DNA from: Desulfarculales bacterium UBA702
Lineage (GTDB): Bacteria; Desulfobacterota; Syntrophobacteria; Syntrophobacterales; Syntrophobacteraceae
NCBI GenBank assembly: GCA_002298165.1
Contig: DBMI01000086.1
Location: 1-22,505 of the forward strand
DNA length: 22,505 bases
Reading direction: 5' to 3'
Each line of letters begins with the position of its first letter. Position 1 is the stretch's first letter. Positions 15,143 to 22,454 of this stretch are shown in pieces. Below the pieces are notes generated by a model. It was not told the origin of the DNA, did no database searches, and saw only the letters and a list, made by a program, of their open reading frames with translations. The translations under genes and the position numbers were made by a program.

Positions 15143-15649
15143 ATGAATCGCGAACTCAGAATTTTCGTCTATGGGACTCTCAAAAAGGGCTTTTCAAATC
15201 ACGAAAGCTATTGCAGGGGAGTGTTGCGGATTGAGCCAGCCACACTTCGCGGCAGGCTTTTCAAACTCTTGCCCAACATTCCCGTCATGATAGTTCCGCA
15301 TGACGAAATTATTGCATCCGGTTCGACCGACCTTTGCGCGGATATGCAATTGCTTGCACACCCCGGGCCGGCTTGGGGCAGAGAAGCGTCGGGGGACCGA
15401 GTTGCCGGGAATCATGGAAACTGGAAGACAATTAACGGAGAAATACTTTTTTTCGACGATCCGGAAAAACGCCTGCCGCTGATGGACAGCCTGGAAGAAT
15501 TCCGGCCCGGAGAAGCTTCAACCTATTTGCGAGTGCTCATGGAAGTATACCCCACAGCTGGACCGCCGCTTACGGCCTGGACCTATATTGCCGGGTTCGA
15601 TACCGCGGACCTTGAAGAATACGATGGGCAAACCTGGTATCCGGAATAA
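15143..15649 (+). CDS. Gamma-glutamylcyclotransferase-like protein (AIG2/YtfP type)
   Basis: A 168-residue protein opening with RIFVYGTLKKGFSNHESY, the substrate-binding YGTL motif of the gamma-glutamylcyclotransferase fold (residues 9-13). The conserved acidic patch LMDSLEEF lies near residue 112-119, where the catalytic glutamate is expected, and the C-terminal strand is LTAWTYIAGF. Family members release 5-oxoproline from gamma-glutamyl amino acids or peptides, or act on gamma-glutamylamines; the substrate here is unknown. It is longer than the typical 110-150 residues because of an inserted loop around residues 55-95 (TDLCADMQLLAHPGPAWG and following). The ATG has only a weak purine-rich site (GGGAAATCAG). 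It is convergent with the ferritin-like gene, with 6 bases between stops. Confidence 0.85.
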   Translation: MNRELRIFVYGTLKKGFSNHESYCRGVLRIEPATLRGRLFKLLPNIPVMIVPHDEIIASGSTDLCADMQLLAHPGPAWGREASGDRVAGNHGNWKTINGEILFFDDPEKRLPLMDSLEEFRPGEASTYLRVLMEVYPTAGPPLTAWTYIAGFDTADLEEYDGQTWYPE

Positions 15650-15655
15650 CAGGAA

Positions 15656-16177
15656 TCAGGAGGTAATGCCGATTTCACAGGGGGCCGGCGCCGACCTTCC
15701 ACTAACCGCGAATTGAAGCCCCAAATCCGAGAGAAGGGCCATGCGCTCCTTGCTCTCCCAGATCATCCGGTTCAGGAATTCCCTTTCCCGTGGTTCAACT
15801 GCTTCTTTTAAAGCATAGATGAAGAACCGAAGACAGGCCTGTTCGATTGCCAGTGAATTTTCAAGCGCGATTACGTCCTCGGCGCCCGGCCGATGGCGCC
15901 TGGTATCCTGAAAGATAGCGCTCCTTATCGATTCGACTTTTTTCCAATCCCATGGTGGTAGATAGGGAAAGGAGCAACTGGTTTTTTCGGGTTGCGCGGT
16001 TCGGCCTTTCCCCAGAATCGCCATCTGCTCGCATTCCCGGTCACGAAGGAAGCTGAAGGTCTCTATCCCCGCCTCGTCCGTGCACTTCTGGGCTGCGTAC
16101 TCATAGAGGTTTTTCTTCATTTCCTTGAATTCAATGGTTGTGGCAAGAATCTCTTCTGGATGATCGAGGGGGTTCAT
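15656..16177 (-). CDS. Ferritin-like (rubrerythrin-type) helical protein
   Basis: A 173-residue, mostly helical protein. Four helices are visible in the order of a ferritin-like bundle: residues 7-30 (EEILATTIEFKEMKKNLYEY), 35-55 (EAGIETFSFLRDRECEQM), 102-127 (ALENSLAIEQACLRFFIYAL) and 130-152 (REREFLNRMIWESKERMALL). Glutamates E16, E48/E50, E106/E112 and E141 lie near metal-ligand positions, but the expected ExxH histidines of rubrerythrin are replaced (ECEQM; ESKERM). Diiron binding is therefore doubtful. GGAGG lies 8 bases before the ATG, which supports the start. No rubredoxin-like domain is present. It may be a degenerate or structural relative; function unknown. It is convergent with the cyclotransferase gene. 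Confidence 0.65.
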   Translation of the reverse strand: MNPLDHPEEILATTIEFKEMKKNLYEYAAQKCTDEAGIETFSFLRDRECEQMAILGKGRTAQPEKTSCSFPYLPPWDWKKVESIRSAIFQDTRRHRPGAEDVIALENSLAIEQACLRFFIYALKEAVEPREREFLNRMIWESKERMALLSDLGLQFAVSGRSAPAPCEIGITS

Positions 16178-16436
16178 TTCAGGGCCTCCAACTTGAATGT
16201 TAAATGCTTTAATCCCTAGGTAATCAAGAACTTGAGGCTTCCTGTGCAGCTTTCCCTTAGAGTCAATCAGGTGTGAAAATTCTGCCTCTCATCACGAACC
16301 GGTGAAAAACGTGTAGATGAGAAAATGATCTGCAGCGCTGGAACGAGACAGATGGGATGGACATACCCCGGCCATAAACCTCTCCGAGGTGCTTAGTTTA
16401 CATCAATTTAAATTTCATTACAAAGGAATATTTTCT

Positions 16437-17144
16437 CTATTTGCCTTTTAGTGAAAAATCTTTCGGCACTACGAACAGATCGGGGTTCAAAGGCTTTTGC
16501 TCAACTTTCCTGAGTGTGCTGGTAACTGTTCCCCCCATCATATTGGTGACAATCATAACCGGAAATCCTTCCAGCTTGTCCACAATCGCAGCAATATTCA
16601 TCTGCCTGAGCACGGGATTTTTTGCGCTAAGAGAGCCCAGCTTCGCTCCAATCGATTTTAGTTCAGTATACCCGGGTACATCCTTTGACACCCAGTAAAC
16701 TCCCTGCGTCATCGCCATATCGACCAGATACTTTCGGCAATTATAGCCCTCGACAGTCTTGCTCTCCGATGTCGGAGAGACCTTTAACTGCATCATCCCC
16801 CCCATCAGCTTTCCTAGCTGCTCCTTTTCAGCAGGGGACGCTTCGGCCGGGACCCCCGGGACATCGTCAATCTTCACCTGTGAGTAGGACCTTGTCATGG
16901 GACTGAGAGTGTAAAACACTGACGAGTTGTAATCGAATATTATGACTTTGCCGTCCCCGGTCTCGATGCGGGAGGCGGACGAAGTGAGGTAGTTTTTCTG
17001 GATCCTGCTCCCGTCCGGCTGGCGCGGAATGTTTTTCGAGATGTTCTCGTACTCGAAGTAGAGGTCAGCGTGAGCTAAAAAGGCGAAAAAGAGCATCAAA
17101 AATGCTGTCGAGCCAAAACAGATTGCAAATTTACTAAATCTCAT
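16437..17144 (-). CDS. Secreted DUF4412-like protein, second copy
   Basis: A 235-residue exported protein. The chosen ATG at 17144 has GGAGAGAGGAAGT directly upstream and begins a clean signal peptide (MRFSK, hydrophobic core, FLAHA then cleavage before DLYFEYEN). The longer frame to 17240 begins at a TTG, adds an atypical basic extension and covers a candidate promoter, so it is rejected. The mature part has the same beta-rich order as the protein at 2223: IETGDGKVIIFDYNSSVFYTL, then GYNCRKYLVDM, GVYWVSKDVPGY, and a C-terminal GFPVMIVTNMMGG strand pair before FVVPKDFSLKGK. This fits DUF4412. No lipobox is seen. Divergent from bioB. Probably periplasmic; function unknown. Confidence 0.82.
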   Translation of the reverse strand: MRFSKFAICFGSTAFLMLFFAFLAHADLYFEYENISKNIPRQPDGSRIQKNYLTSSASRIETGDGKVIIFDYNSSVFYTLSPMTRSYSQVKIDDVPGVPAEASPAEKEQLGKLMGGMMQLKVSPTSESKTVEGYNCRKYLVDMAMTQGVYWVSKDVPGYTELKSIGAKLGSLSAKNPVLRQMNIAAIVDKLEGFPVMIVTNMMGGTVTSTLRKVEQKPLNPDLFVVPKDFSLKGK

Positions 17145-17213
17145 ACTTCCTCTCTCCTGGAAGATTTTCCGATTAAACCAACTCAGCTGAATGAGAACCA
17201 TGCGAAAAAGGTT

Positions 17214-17240
17214 CTTATACCAGCGACGGAGAACTTTCAA
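17214..17240 (-). promoter_or_regulatory. Possible promoter of the 16437-17144 gene
   Basis: On the minus strand TTGAAA (17240-17235) is followed after 15 bases by TATAAG (17219-17214). The boxes are good but the spacer is short. It lies about 70 bases upstream of the chosen start. Confidence 0.3.
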
Positions 17241-17351
17241 TATAGACCTTACGACCCTCCCCCGGACCGTCCATTCCCAGCGCAGGGCCAGGGAAAAAAT
17301 TCCCAGTTAGGGATTAACGGTTTTAGATGATTTAGAGAAAAAGTTCTGATA

Positions 17352-17384
17352 TGGTTAACCGGAATTGGAGGATAAGGTTAACCG
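17352..17384 (+). promoter_or_regulatory. BirA-like operator upstream of bioB
   Basis: GGTTAACC occurs twice, at 17353-17360 and 17376-17383, with exactly 15 bases between. As an inverted pair (TGGTTAACC ... GGTTAACCG) this closely follows the biotin repressor consensus TTGTAAACC-N14/15-GGTTTACAA. It is about 57 bases before the bioB start. Biotin repression of bioB through a BirA with a DNA-binding domain is inferred; birA is not in the window. Confidence 0.6.
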
Positions 17385-17440
17385 CCTCTTTCCCCATCGT
17401 CCCAATGCCCAATCATGAACCACGAAAGGAATGACCGGAA

Positions 17441-18415
17441 ATGAAAGAAGGCACGATCAAAGAAATGCGCCGCCTGTCGGAAAACGATATGCCCATATCC
17501 CAGGAGATCGCGCTAGAGATTCTGACCTGCGGGCCGGAAGAAATCCCCGAGATAATGGCTTGCGCATCACTTTTGAGGAAGCGGCACTTCGGAGACGGAC
17601 TCCTCATGTGTTCTATCATGAACGCGAAGAGCGGTGCATGCACCGAGGACTGCGCCTTTTGCGCTCAGTCGGGCCACCATGAAACAAAAACCCAGATTTC
17701 CCCCATGGCCTCAACCGAACAGATCGAGGAGGCTTACACGAAGGCGACACAGCTTCCGGTCAGCCACTTCGGCGTGGTCACAAGCGGAAAGGCCCTGAAG
17801 GAAAAAGATATCCACCTTATCTGCGATGCGGCAAAAAATACAAACGACCCGCGCCTTGCCTGGTGCGCATCCTTGGGATGCCTCGATAAAGAACTTCTCC
17901 TGACCCTGAAAGATGCCGGATTTAAGCGCTTTCATCATAACCTGGAAACCTCGGAGAGCTTTTTTCCCAATATCTGCACTACTCATTCCTACCAGATGCG
18001 CATCGACACCGTTCGCGCAGTGAAAGAAGTGGGGCTGGAGATATGCTGCGGAGGAATCCTTGGCATGGGGGAGAGCCTGGAGCAAAGGGTAGAATTTGCG
18101 GCAATTCTTGCTGCAGAAGAAGTAGACTCGATACCGCTTAACTTCCTGATCCCGATTCCAGGGACTCGGCTCGAAGATAGCGAAATAATGAAACCCCTGG
18201 ATATGATTCGCACAATCTCCATGTTTCGTTTGATGAACCCCAAAGCGGAAGTAAAAGTATGCGCCGGCCGCATCCATTTGAGGGACCTGCAGTCGATGGT
18301 GTTCTACGCCGGTGCCACCGGCATAATGATAGGCGACCTCCTCACCGTTGCCGGCCGAAATCCCGCCGAAGACCTGCAAATGATAGAGGACCTGGGTTTT
18401 AAAATTTTGTGCTGA
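17441..18415 (+). CDS. bioB: Biotin synthase
   Basis: A 324-residue radical SAM enzyme inserting sulfur into dethiobiotin, the last step of biotin synthesis. The [4Fe-4S]-SAM cysteines are C67, C71 and C74 in GACTEDCAFCAQSGHH. Other landmarks are HHNLETSESFFPNICTTHSY (about 165-184), GGILGMGE, PLNFLIPIPGTRLE and AGR near 276. Of the usual auxiliary [2Fe-2S] ligands, equivalents of E. coli C128 (C142), C188 (C202) and R260 are present, but the C97 position is glycine (SHFGVVTSG). Extra cysteines (C147, C179, C203 and one beside AGR) are present. AAAGGA lies 11 bases before the ATG. It is monocistronic here, with no bioA, bioD or bioF nearby. Identity is certain; the cluster type is the open question. 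Confidence 0.96.
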   Translation: MKEGTIKEMRRLSENDMPISQEIALEILTCGPEEIPEIMACASLLRKRHFGDGLLMCSIMNAKSGACTEDCAFCAQSGHHETKTQISPMASTEQIEEAYTKATQLPVSHFGVVTSGKALKEKDIHLICDAAKNTNDPRLAWCASLGCLDKELLLTLKDAGFKRFHHNLETSESFFPNICTTHSYQMRIDTVRAVKEVGLEICCGGILGMGESLEQRVEFAAILAAEEVDSIPLNFLIPIPGTRLEDSEIMKPLDMIRTISMFRLMNPKAEVKVCAGRIHLRDLQSMVFYAGATGIMIGDLLTVAGRNPAEDLQMIEDLGFKILC

Positions 18416-18451
18416 TTGTCCTGGATCAAGCGAGAGGCTCTTCGGCAGAAC

Positions 18452-18491
18452 CGTGGCCCACCTGTTTTCAGCTAAAGACAGGTGGGCCGCG
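18452..18491 (+). terminator. Hairpin downstream of bioB
   Basis: A 14-base stem with one mismatch: CGTGGCCCACCTGT (18452-18465) with ACAGGTGGGCCGCG (18478-18491), about 37 bases after the stop codon. No T tract follows (ATATTTAAG), so it may be an RNA-stabilising hairpin or a GGTGGGC-type repeat rather than a classical terminator. Confidence 0.5.
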
Positions 18492-18791
18492 ATATTTAAG
18501 CAGGCCTGCCATCCCGGGGCAGGACAAAGATAATACCGAAAATGTCCCACCATGAACTGCACGGGCATGATTTCTCTAAAGCCAATATGATTTACGCAGA
18601 CAAATAGTAGCTATTCTTCACTATTTGAAAATGGTGAGTTGTAGGGATTGTATCGTAAAGCAATTTCTGATTAGCTGTAATCATGGAGTTGCTGTCTCAA
18701 ATAAGCTGCCCCGCTCAAGCTCATCCCTAAGAAATATCCGATTCCTTTCCTGGACCCATTCACCTATCTATGTTGCGTCCAACGCGTAGTC

Positions 18792-18815
18792 TAGCCCTTT
18801 TTGGGCTATGTTTTG
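18792..18815 (+). terminator. Weak hairpin with T-rich tail in the gap
   Basis: TAGCCC (18792-18797) pairs with GGGCTA (18803-18808) around five T, followed by TGTTTTG. It is too weak to be sure of; no gene of the plus strand ends just before it. Confidence 0.25.
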
Positions 18816-19196
18816 ATCCCGCGGAACATGGAAAGGAGGTGCGAATATCATCTTTAACCGTGATATCATCGTTTAGCATTTTCACCTTTATGCATTATTA
18901 GACAAGTATCGGTAAGACTCCTAGCCTGTGCAAAGCCGGCTGAGAGGCAAGATTAGTTGCTTGCTTGGGGCTCAGTTCGCCTCCAAATTGATTTGCTGCG
19001 GTAATTTCCTTTTCGCACCTTCCAATTCACCATGAGAAGCTCTGATGTACAGACCCATGCCTGATAATGGGATTACCGGGAAATCCGGGACCGGCTATTT
19101 TGCCATTTCTTAGGTAAGCGCGGGTTAGGTCCGGGCGGGCAGTTTGCTGCACGCCATCAAGCTATAGCCAAGGACTTCAAGAAAGGAAGCATCATC

Positions 19197-19703
19197 ATGG
19201 CATTTTTACCTATTTCCCTTAGTATCGGTGTACTCACTGGTTTGTGGTTTTTTGTAACAACCCAGGTTGCCTGGCTGGTTGCCTGGGTAGGCTTCGCCGG
19301 ATGGGCCAGCTTTTATTACGCGGGAGGAAATGAGGACGCGCTGCTCAAATCCTCGGTGGCCAATATAGCAGGCATGATTCAAGGTGCGATCTTCTTTTGG
19401 TTGTTCCTGAATGTAGGCAACGGAAGCATGATAATTTTGTCCATATTAATAGGGGCGCTTTGCTTTGTAATGACAATTGAAGCTAACATTTCGCTGCTTT
19501 CGGCTATTCCCGGGCAGTTTGTCGGAGCAGCGGTGTTTTTCGGCAATTTTGCGGCCCACGCTCCGCAAAGTTGGGGGCTTGTGGACGTTTTGATCAACAC
19601 AGCAGTTTGCATGCTGATAGGCAATGTAGCCGGAATTGTTTCCGCAAAACTGCCGGGGTGGGTGAAACCGAAGGAAAAGGCAGCCGTTCCCGAGAAAGCA
19701 TAG
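19197..19703 (+). CDS. DUF1097 family membrane protein
   Basis: A 168-residue, very hydrophobic protein with about five membrane helices (around 5-35, 50-72, 76-94, 97-115 and 125-150) and a lysine/proline-rich cytoplasmic tail (PGWVKPKEKAAVPEKA). The order fits DUF1097, whose E. coli member is YcdZ: GLTG-type opening, WVGFAGWASFYYAGG and AIPGQFVGAAVFFGNFA. It is probably an inner-membrane protein; no transport substrate is established. AAAGGA is about 10 bases before the ATG. It stands alone between a long gap and the convergent succinate/fumarate operon, sharing the terminator at 19743-19772. Confidence 0.8.
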   Translation: MAFLPISLSIGVLTGLWFFVTTQVAWLVAWVGFAGWASFYYAGGNEDALLKSSVANIAGMIQGAIFFWLFLNVGNGSMIILSILIGALCFVMTIEANISLLSAIPGQFVGAAVFFGNFAAHAPQSWGLVDVLINTAVCMLIGNVAGIVSAKLPGWVKPKEKAAVPEKA

Positions 19704-19733
19704 CTATATAAAGCGAGTCTGCCCTCCTGGGCG

Positions 19734-19776
19734 GGTCAAAAAAAGCGGGGCGGCAATAATGCCGCCCCGCTTCTAT
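19734..19776. terminator. Bidirectional terminator between DUF1097 and the sdh/frd operon
   Basis: GCGGGGCGGCA (19745-19755) pairs perfectly with TGCCGCCCCGC (19760-19770) around ATAA. On the minus strand the stem is followed by seven T (the A run 19738-19744), a strong terminator for the operon ending at 19800. On the plus strand TTCTATTCTA follows, giving a weaker one for the DUF1097 gene. Confidence 0.85.
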
Positions 19777-19799
19777 TCTATCTCGGTAAGTAAACCGTT

Positions 19800-20564
19800 T
19801 TATGCGGTCTTCTTTCCGAACTTAATGTTGTCGAACAGGTGCTTGACCTGCGAAAAGCCCATCTTGCGGCGCAGGATGCCAAGTTGATCCTGAAGAGGGA
19901 TCTTCTTCGGGCATACATCTTCGCAGCCGAGAAGTCCGAGGCAGCCGAAGATTCCGTCTTCATTGCCGACAACCTCGAAATATTCTTCCGTGCTCCGCTG
20001 GTCGCGCGGGTCCATCATGAACCGGGCCAACCGGTTGAAAGCGGTGGCTCCCATGAAACCTTCGGGAAGCATATTAGCCTTGCCGCAGGCTGCTACGCAG
20101 CAACCACATTCAATGCAGCGCTCGAGTTCGTAGATCTCGTCGGCCAGAGCATTGTCCATACGCTCTTCTTCCGCCTGAGGATCGAACTTCTTTTTGGTAT
20201 GAACCCAGGACTGAACCTTTTCGTTCATGGCACGGAACCACGTCCCGGTATCAACCGACAAGTCGCCGACCAGCTTGAAAACCGGCAGCGGCATAAGAGT
20301 GATCTCGGTCGGCAGATTCTTGGTTTTGGTATGGCACGCAAGATCAGGCCGCCCATTGATCATCATGGCGCAGGAGCCGCAGATACCCGCGCGGCACATA
20401 AAATCAAAAATAAGCGTGGGATCCTGCTCCTCCCTGATGCGGTTCAGGGCAATATAGAGCGTCATGGCATCGGTTTCCTCGAGATAATATGCATCCATGT
20501 GGGGAACCGAAGCCGGATCTTCCGGATTATACCTGAATATGCTGAACTTTAGACTTCTTCCCAT
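19800..20564 (-). CDS. Succinate dehydrogenase/fumarate reductase iron-sulfur subunit
   Basis: A 254-residue electron-transfer subunit with all three cluster sets. The [2Fe-2S] ligands are C57, C62, C65 and C77 in CRAGICGSC plus CHTK. The [4Fe-4S] ligands are C150, C153, C156 and C218. The [3Fe-4S] ligands are C160, C208 and C214 (CIECGCCVAAC and GCLGLLGCEDVCPK). It passes electrons between the flavin of the catalytic subunit and the membrane quinone pool, on the cytoplasmic side. GAGAGG lies about 8 bases before the ATG. It follows the flavoprotein gene by 20 bases and is the last gene of the operon. Whether the complex works mainly as dehydrogenase or reductase cannot be read from this subunit. 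Confidence 0.96.
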   Translation of the reverse strand: MGRSLKFSIFRYNPEDPASVPHMDAYYLEETDAMTLYIALNRIREEQDPTLIFDFMCRAGICGSCAMMINGRPDLACHTKTKNLPTEITLMPLPVFKLVGDLSVDTGTWFRAMNEKVQSWVHTKKKFDPQAEEERMDNALADEIYELERCIECGCCVAACGKANMLPEGFMGATAFNRLARFMMDPRDQRSTEEYFEVVGNEDGIFGCLGLLGCEDVCPKKIPLQDQLGILRRKMGFSQVKHLFDNIKFGKKTA

Positions 20565-20584
20565 TAAAACACCTCTCGCTTGGC

Positions 20585-22444
20585 TTAGTTGGTCTCCGGC
20601 TTAGGAGTACAAATCTCGGGGTCCTCAGTGCAAATGATCTTGGTCGAACCGTAGCCTCGTTCGCCCGGCGGAATTTCCCAGACCTTCGAGGGCTTTTCGT
20701 ACTCGAGAGTAGGCATGGTGTCTTTTTCGCTCTTCCAGTAGGCCAGTGTACGCTTCAGCCAATCTCTATCGTTACGTTCCGGGAAGTCTTCGCGTGCGTG
20801 GGCTCCGCGGCTCTCGGTGCGCTGCAGGGCGCCGTAAGCGATCATCAGGGCCAGCTTAGCCATGCCGGATACGCGCAGCGCAGTCGCCAGTTCCGGATTT
20901 GCACCGGCTGTCGTGGAATGTAGCCCAACCTTGAGTGAGCGTTGGTAAATTTCCTGGAGATTATCCACTGCCTTCTGGAGTTCGGCGCCGGTACGGAAGA
21001 TGCCGACCTTGTCCATAAGCTCGTTCTGGAAAGCATCGCGAACCGCGTAGGCGCTTTCCTTGCCGTTCTTGCACTGGATCAGGTCATCGATTCGAGTCTG
21101 CTGCTTTTTGACTTCTGCGCCTACCACTGACGATTTGAAATCTACCTCGTAGCCCTGGAGGAATTCAGAAATCTTCTCGCCCACAATTCTTCCCGCCACG
21201 ATGGTTTCAGCCAGTGAGTTGCCGCCAAGACGGTTGAATCCGTGCATATCCCAGCACGCACCCTCGCCCGCCGCAAAGAGGCCCTTCAAGCCATAGGCCG
21301 CGCCGTCTTTGTTGGTGCGCACGCCACCCATGCTGTAGTGCTGGGCCGGACGTACGGGAATCATCTGGGTAATCGGATCGACATCGAGGAACTCATTGCA
21401 GATTTCTTCAACTTCGCGCAGTTTCGTCTTGATGTGATGTGCGCCAAGATGGCGAATATCCAGCCACAGATGGTGGCCATAGGGACTGGGTACACCCTTG
21501 CCGATTCTGATGTGGTGGGTCATCCAGCGGGAAACAACGTCGCGCGATGCAAGTTCCTGCTTGCCTGGCTCGTAGATGTGCATGAAGCGCTCGCCGTTTA
21601 CGTCTTTGAGCGTTCCACCGTCGCCGCGGCAGCCTTCAGTTACCAGAATGTTCGTGGGGACGATACCGGTTGGGTGGAACTGAACGGCTTCAGGATTGCC
21701 GATGGGAACCAGCCCGGTATCAAGAGCGATAATCGCGCCGTCGCCGGTATTTATAACCGCGTTGGTGGTCTCGCGGTATGTACGTCCGTAACCGCCGGTC
21801 GCAATCAGGGTAGCCTTGGCGAGATAAACGCGAAGCTTGCCCGTCTTAAGATCGCGCGCGACAACGCCCATACAGGTCTCGCCGTCATGGATCAACGAGA
21901 GGGCTTCCACACGGTCGTGAACGGTTACGCCCAGGTGCACCACTTCATTGTCCATCGTGAACAGAAGCGTATGGCCGGTGCCGTCCGAAGTATAGCATGT
22001 ACGCCATTTGGCCGTACCGCCGAAGTCGCGGGCCGTGATAAGACCTTCCATTTCGGCTTTTTCGGTTTTTTCGTATTCTTTGCCGGCTTTGTAGTAGATG
22101 CCCTTGCCGGGTACTACGCGGTTCCAGGGAATTCCCCAGGCTGCCATTTCGCGAACTGCTATAGGTGCGGTCTCGGCAAACATGCGCGCCACTTCCTGAT
22201 CGCATCCCCAGTCAGATCCCTTTACGGTATCGGCGAAGTGCACATCGGGACAGTCCCCCTCGCCCTTGCAACAGTTACCCAGCGAAGCCTGCATGCCGCC
22301 CTGAGCGGCGGAAGAGTGCGAACGCCTGGGCGGAACAATACTCAGGCAAATCGTATTGAATCCCGCTGAAGCTGCCGCAACCGCCACACGCTCGCCTGCC
22401 AAGCCCGCTCCGACGCATAGAAGATCAGTATAGAAGGTATCCAA
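20585..22444 (-). CDS. Succinate dehydrogenase/fumarate reductase flavoprotein subunit
   Basis: A 619-residue catalytic subunit. The dinucleotide-binding GAGLAG is at 12-17. The FAD-attaching histidine is His43 in RSHSSAAQGGM. HPTGIVPTN (about 253-261) and TEGCRGDGG belong to the active-site region, and QHYSMGGVRTN is near 370. A cysteine-containing segment after the FAD histidine (GNCCKGEGDCPD) is like that in the Wolinella/Geobacter group of reversible enzymes. The start is a TTG at 22444: GGAG lies 6 bases upstream, no in-frame ATG is available, and the N-terminus then matches the family. The gene begins 10 bases after the anchor-subunit stop and is followed 20 bases later by the iron-sulfur subunit. 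Confidence 0.96.
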   Translation of the reverse strand: MDTFYTDLLCVGAGLAGERVAVAAASAGFNTICLSIVPPRRSHSSAAQGGMQASLGNCCKGEGDCPDVHFADTVKGSDWGCDQEVARMFAETAPIAVREMAAWGIPWNRVVPGKGIYYKAGKEYEKTEKAEMEGLITARDFGGTAKWRTCYTSDGTGHTLLFTMDNEVVHLGVTVHDRVEALSLIHDGETCMGVVARDLKTGKLRVYLAKATLIATGGYGRTYRETTNAVINTGDGAIIALDTGLVPIGNPEAVQFHPTGIVPTNILVTEGCRGDGGTLKDVNGERFMHIYEPGKQELASRDVVSRWMTHHIRIGKGVPSPYGHHLWLDIRHLGAHHIKTKLREVEEICNEFLDVDPITQMIPVRPAQHYSMGGVRTNKDGAAYGLKGLFAAGEGACWDMHGFNRLGGNSLAETIVAGRIVGEKISEFLQGYEVDFKSSVVGAEVKKQQTRIDDLIQCKNGKESAYAVRDAFQNELMDKVGIFRTGAELQKAVDNLQEIYQRSLKVGLHSTTAGANPELATALRVSGMAKLALMIAYGALQRTESRGAHAREDFPERNDRDWLKRTLAYWKSEKDTMPTLEYEKPSKVWEIPPGERGYGSTKIICTEDPEICTPKPETN

Positions 22445-22454
22445 TTTCAGCTCC

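Larger units (their letters stand above)
18416..19196. other. Long intergenic region, no gene seen
   Basis: A 781-base gap. Visible: the hairpin after bioB (18452-18491), a TAGCCC-TTTTT-GGGCTA hairpin (18792-18808) followed by TGTTTT, and an AGGAGGTG at about 18834 without a convincing reading frame after it. CTGAGAGG at 18940 recalls a thiamine-box fragment, but the rest of that riboswitch is missing. AAAGGA near 19183 is the ribosome-binding site of the next gene. Frames are short and interrupted on both strands. Confidence 0.55.

Noticed and set aside
17711..18568. 285-codon open frame on the minus strand
   Set aside because: Antisense shadow of bioB extending into the downstream hairpin; no family pattern.
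18938..18990. Possible thiamine pyrophosphate riboswitch (CTGAGAGG)
   Set aside because: Only the short CTGAGA-like piece is present; the second conserved block and the closing stem cannot be found, and the next gene is not a thiamine gene.
21242..22369. 375-codon open frame on the plus strand
   Set aside because: It lies entirely antisense to the flavoprotein gene, whose family motifs are unmistakable; long antisense frames are common in such codon usage.
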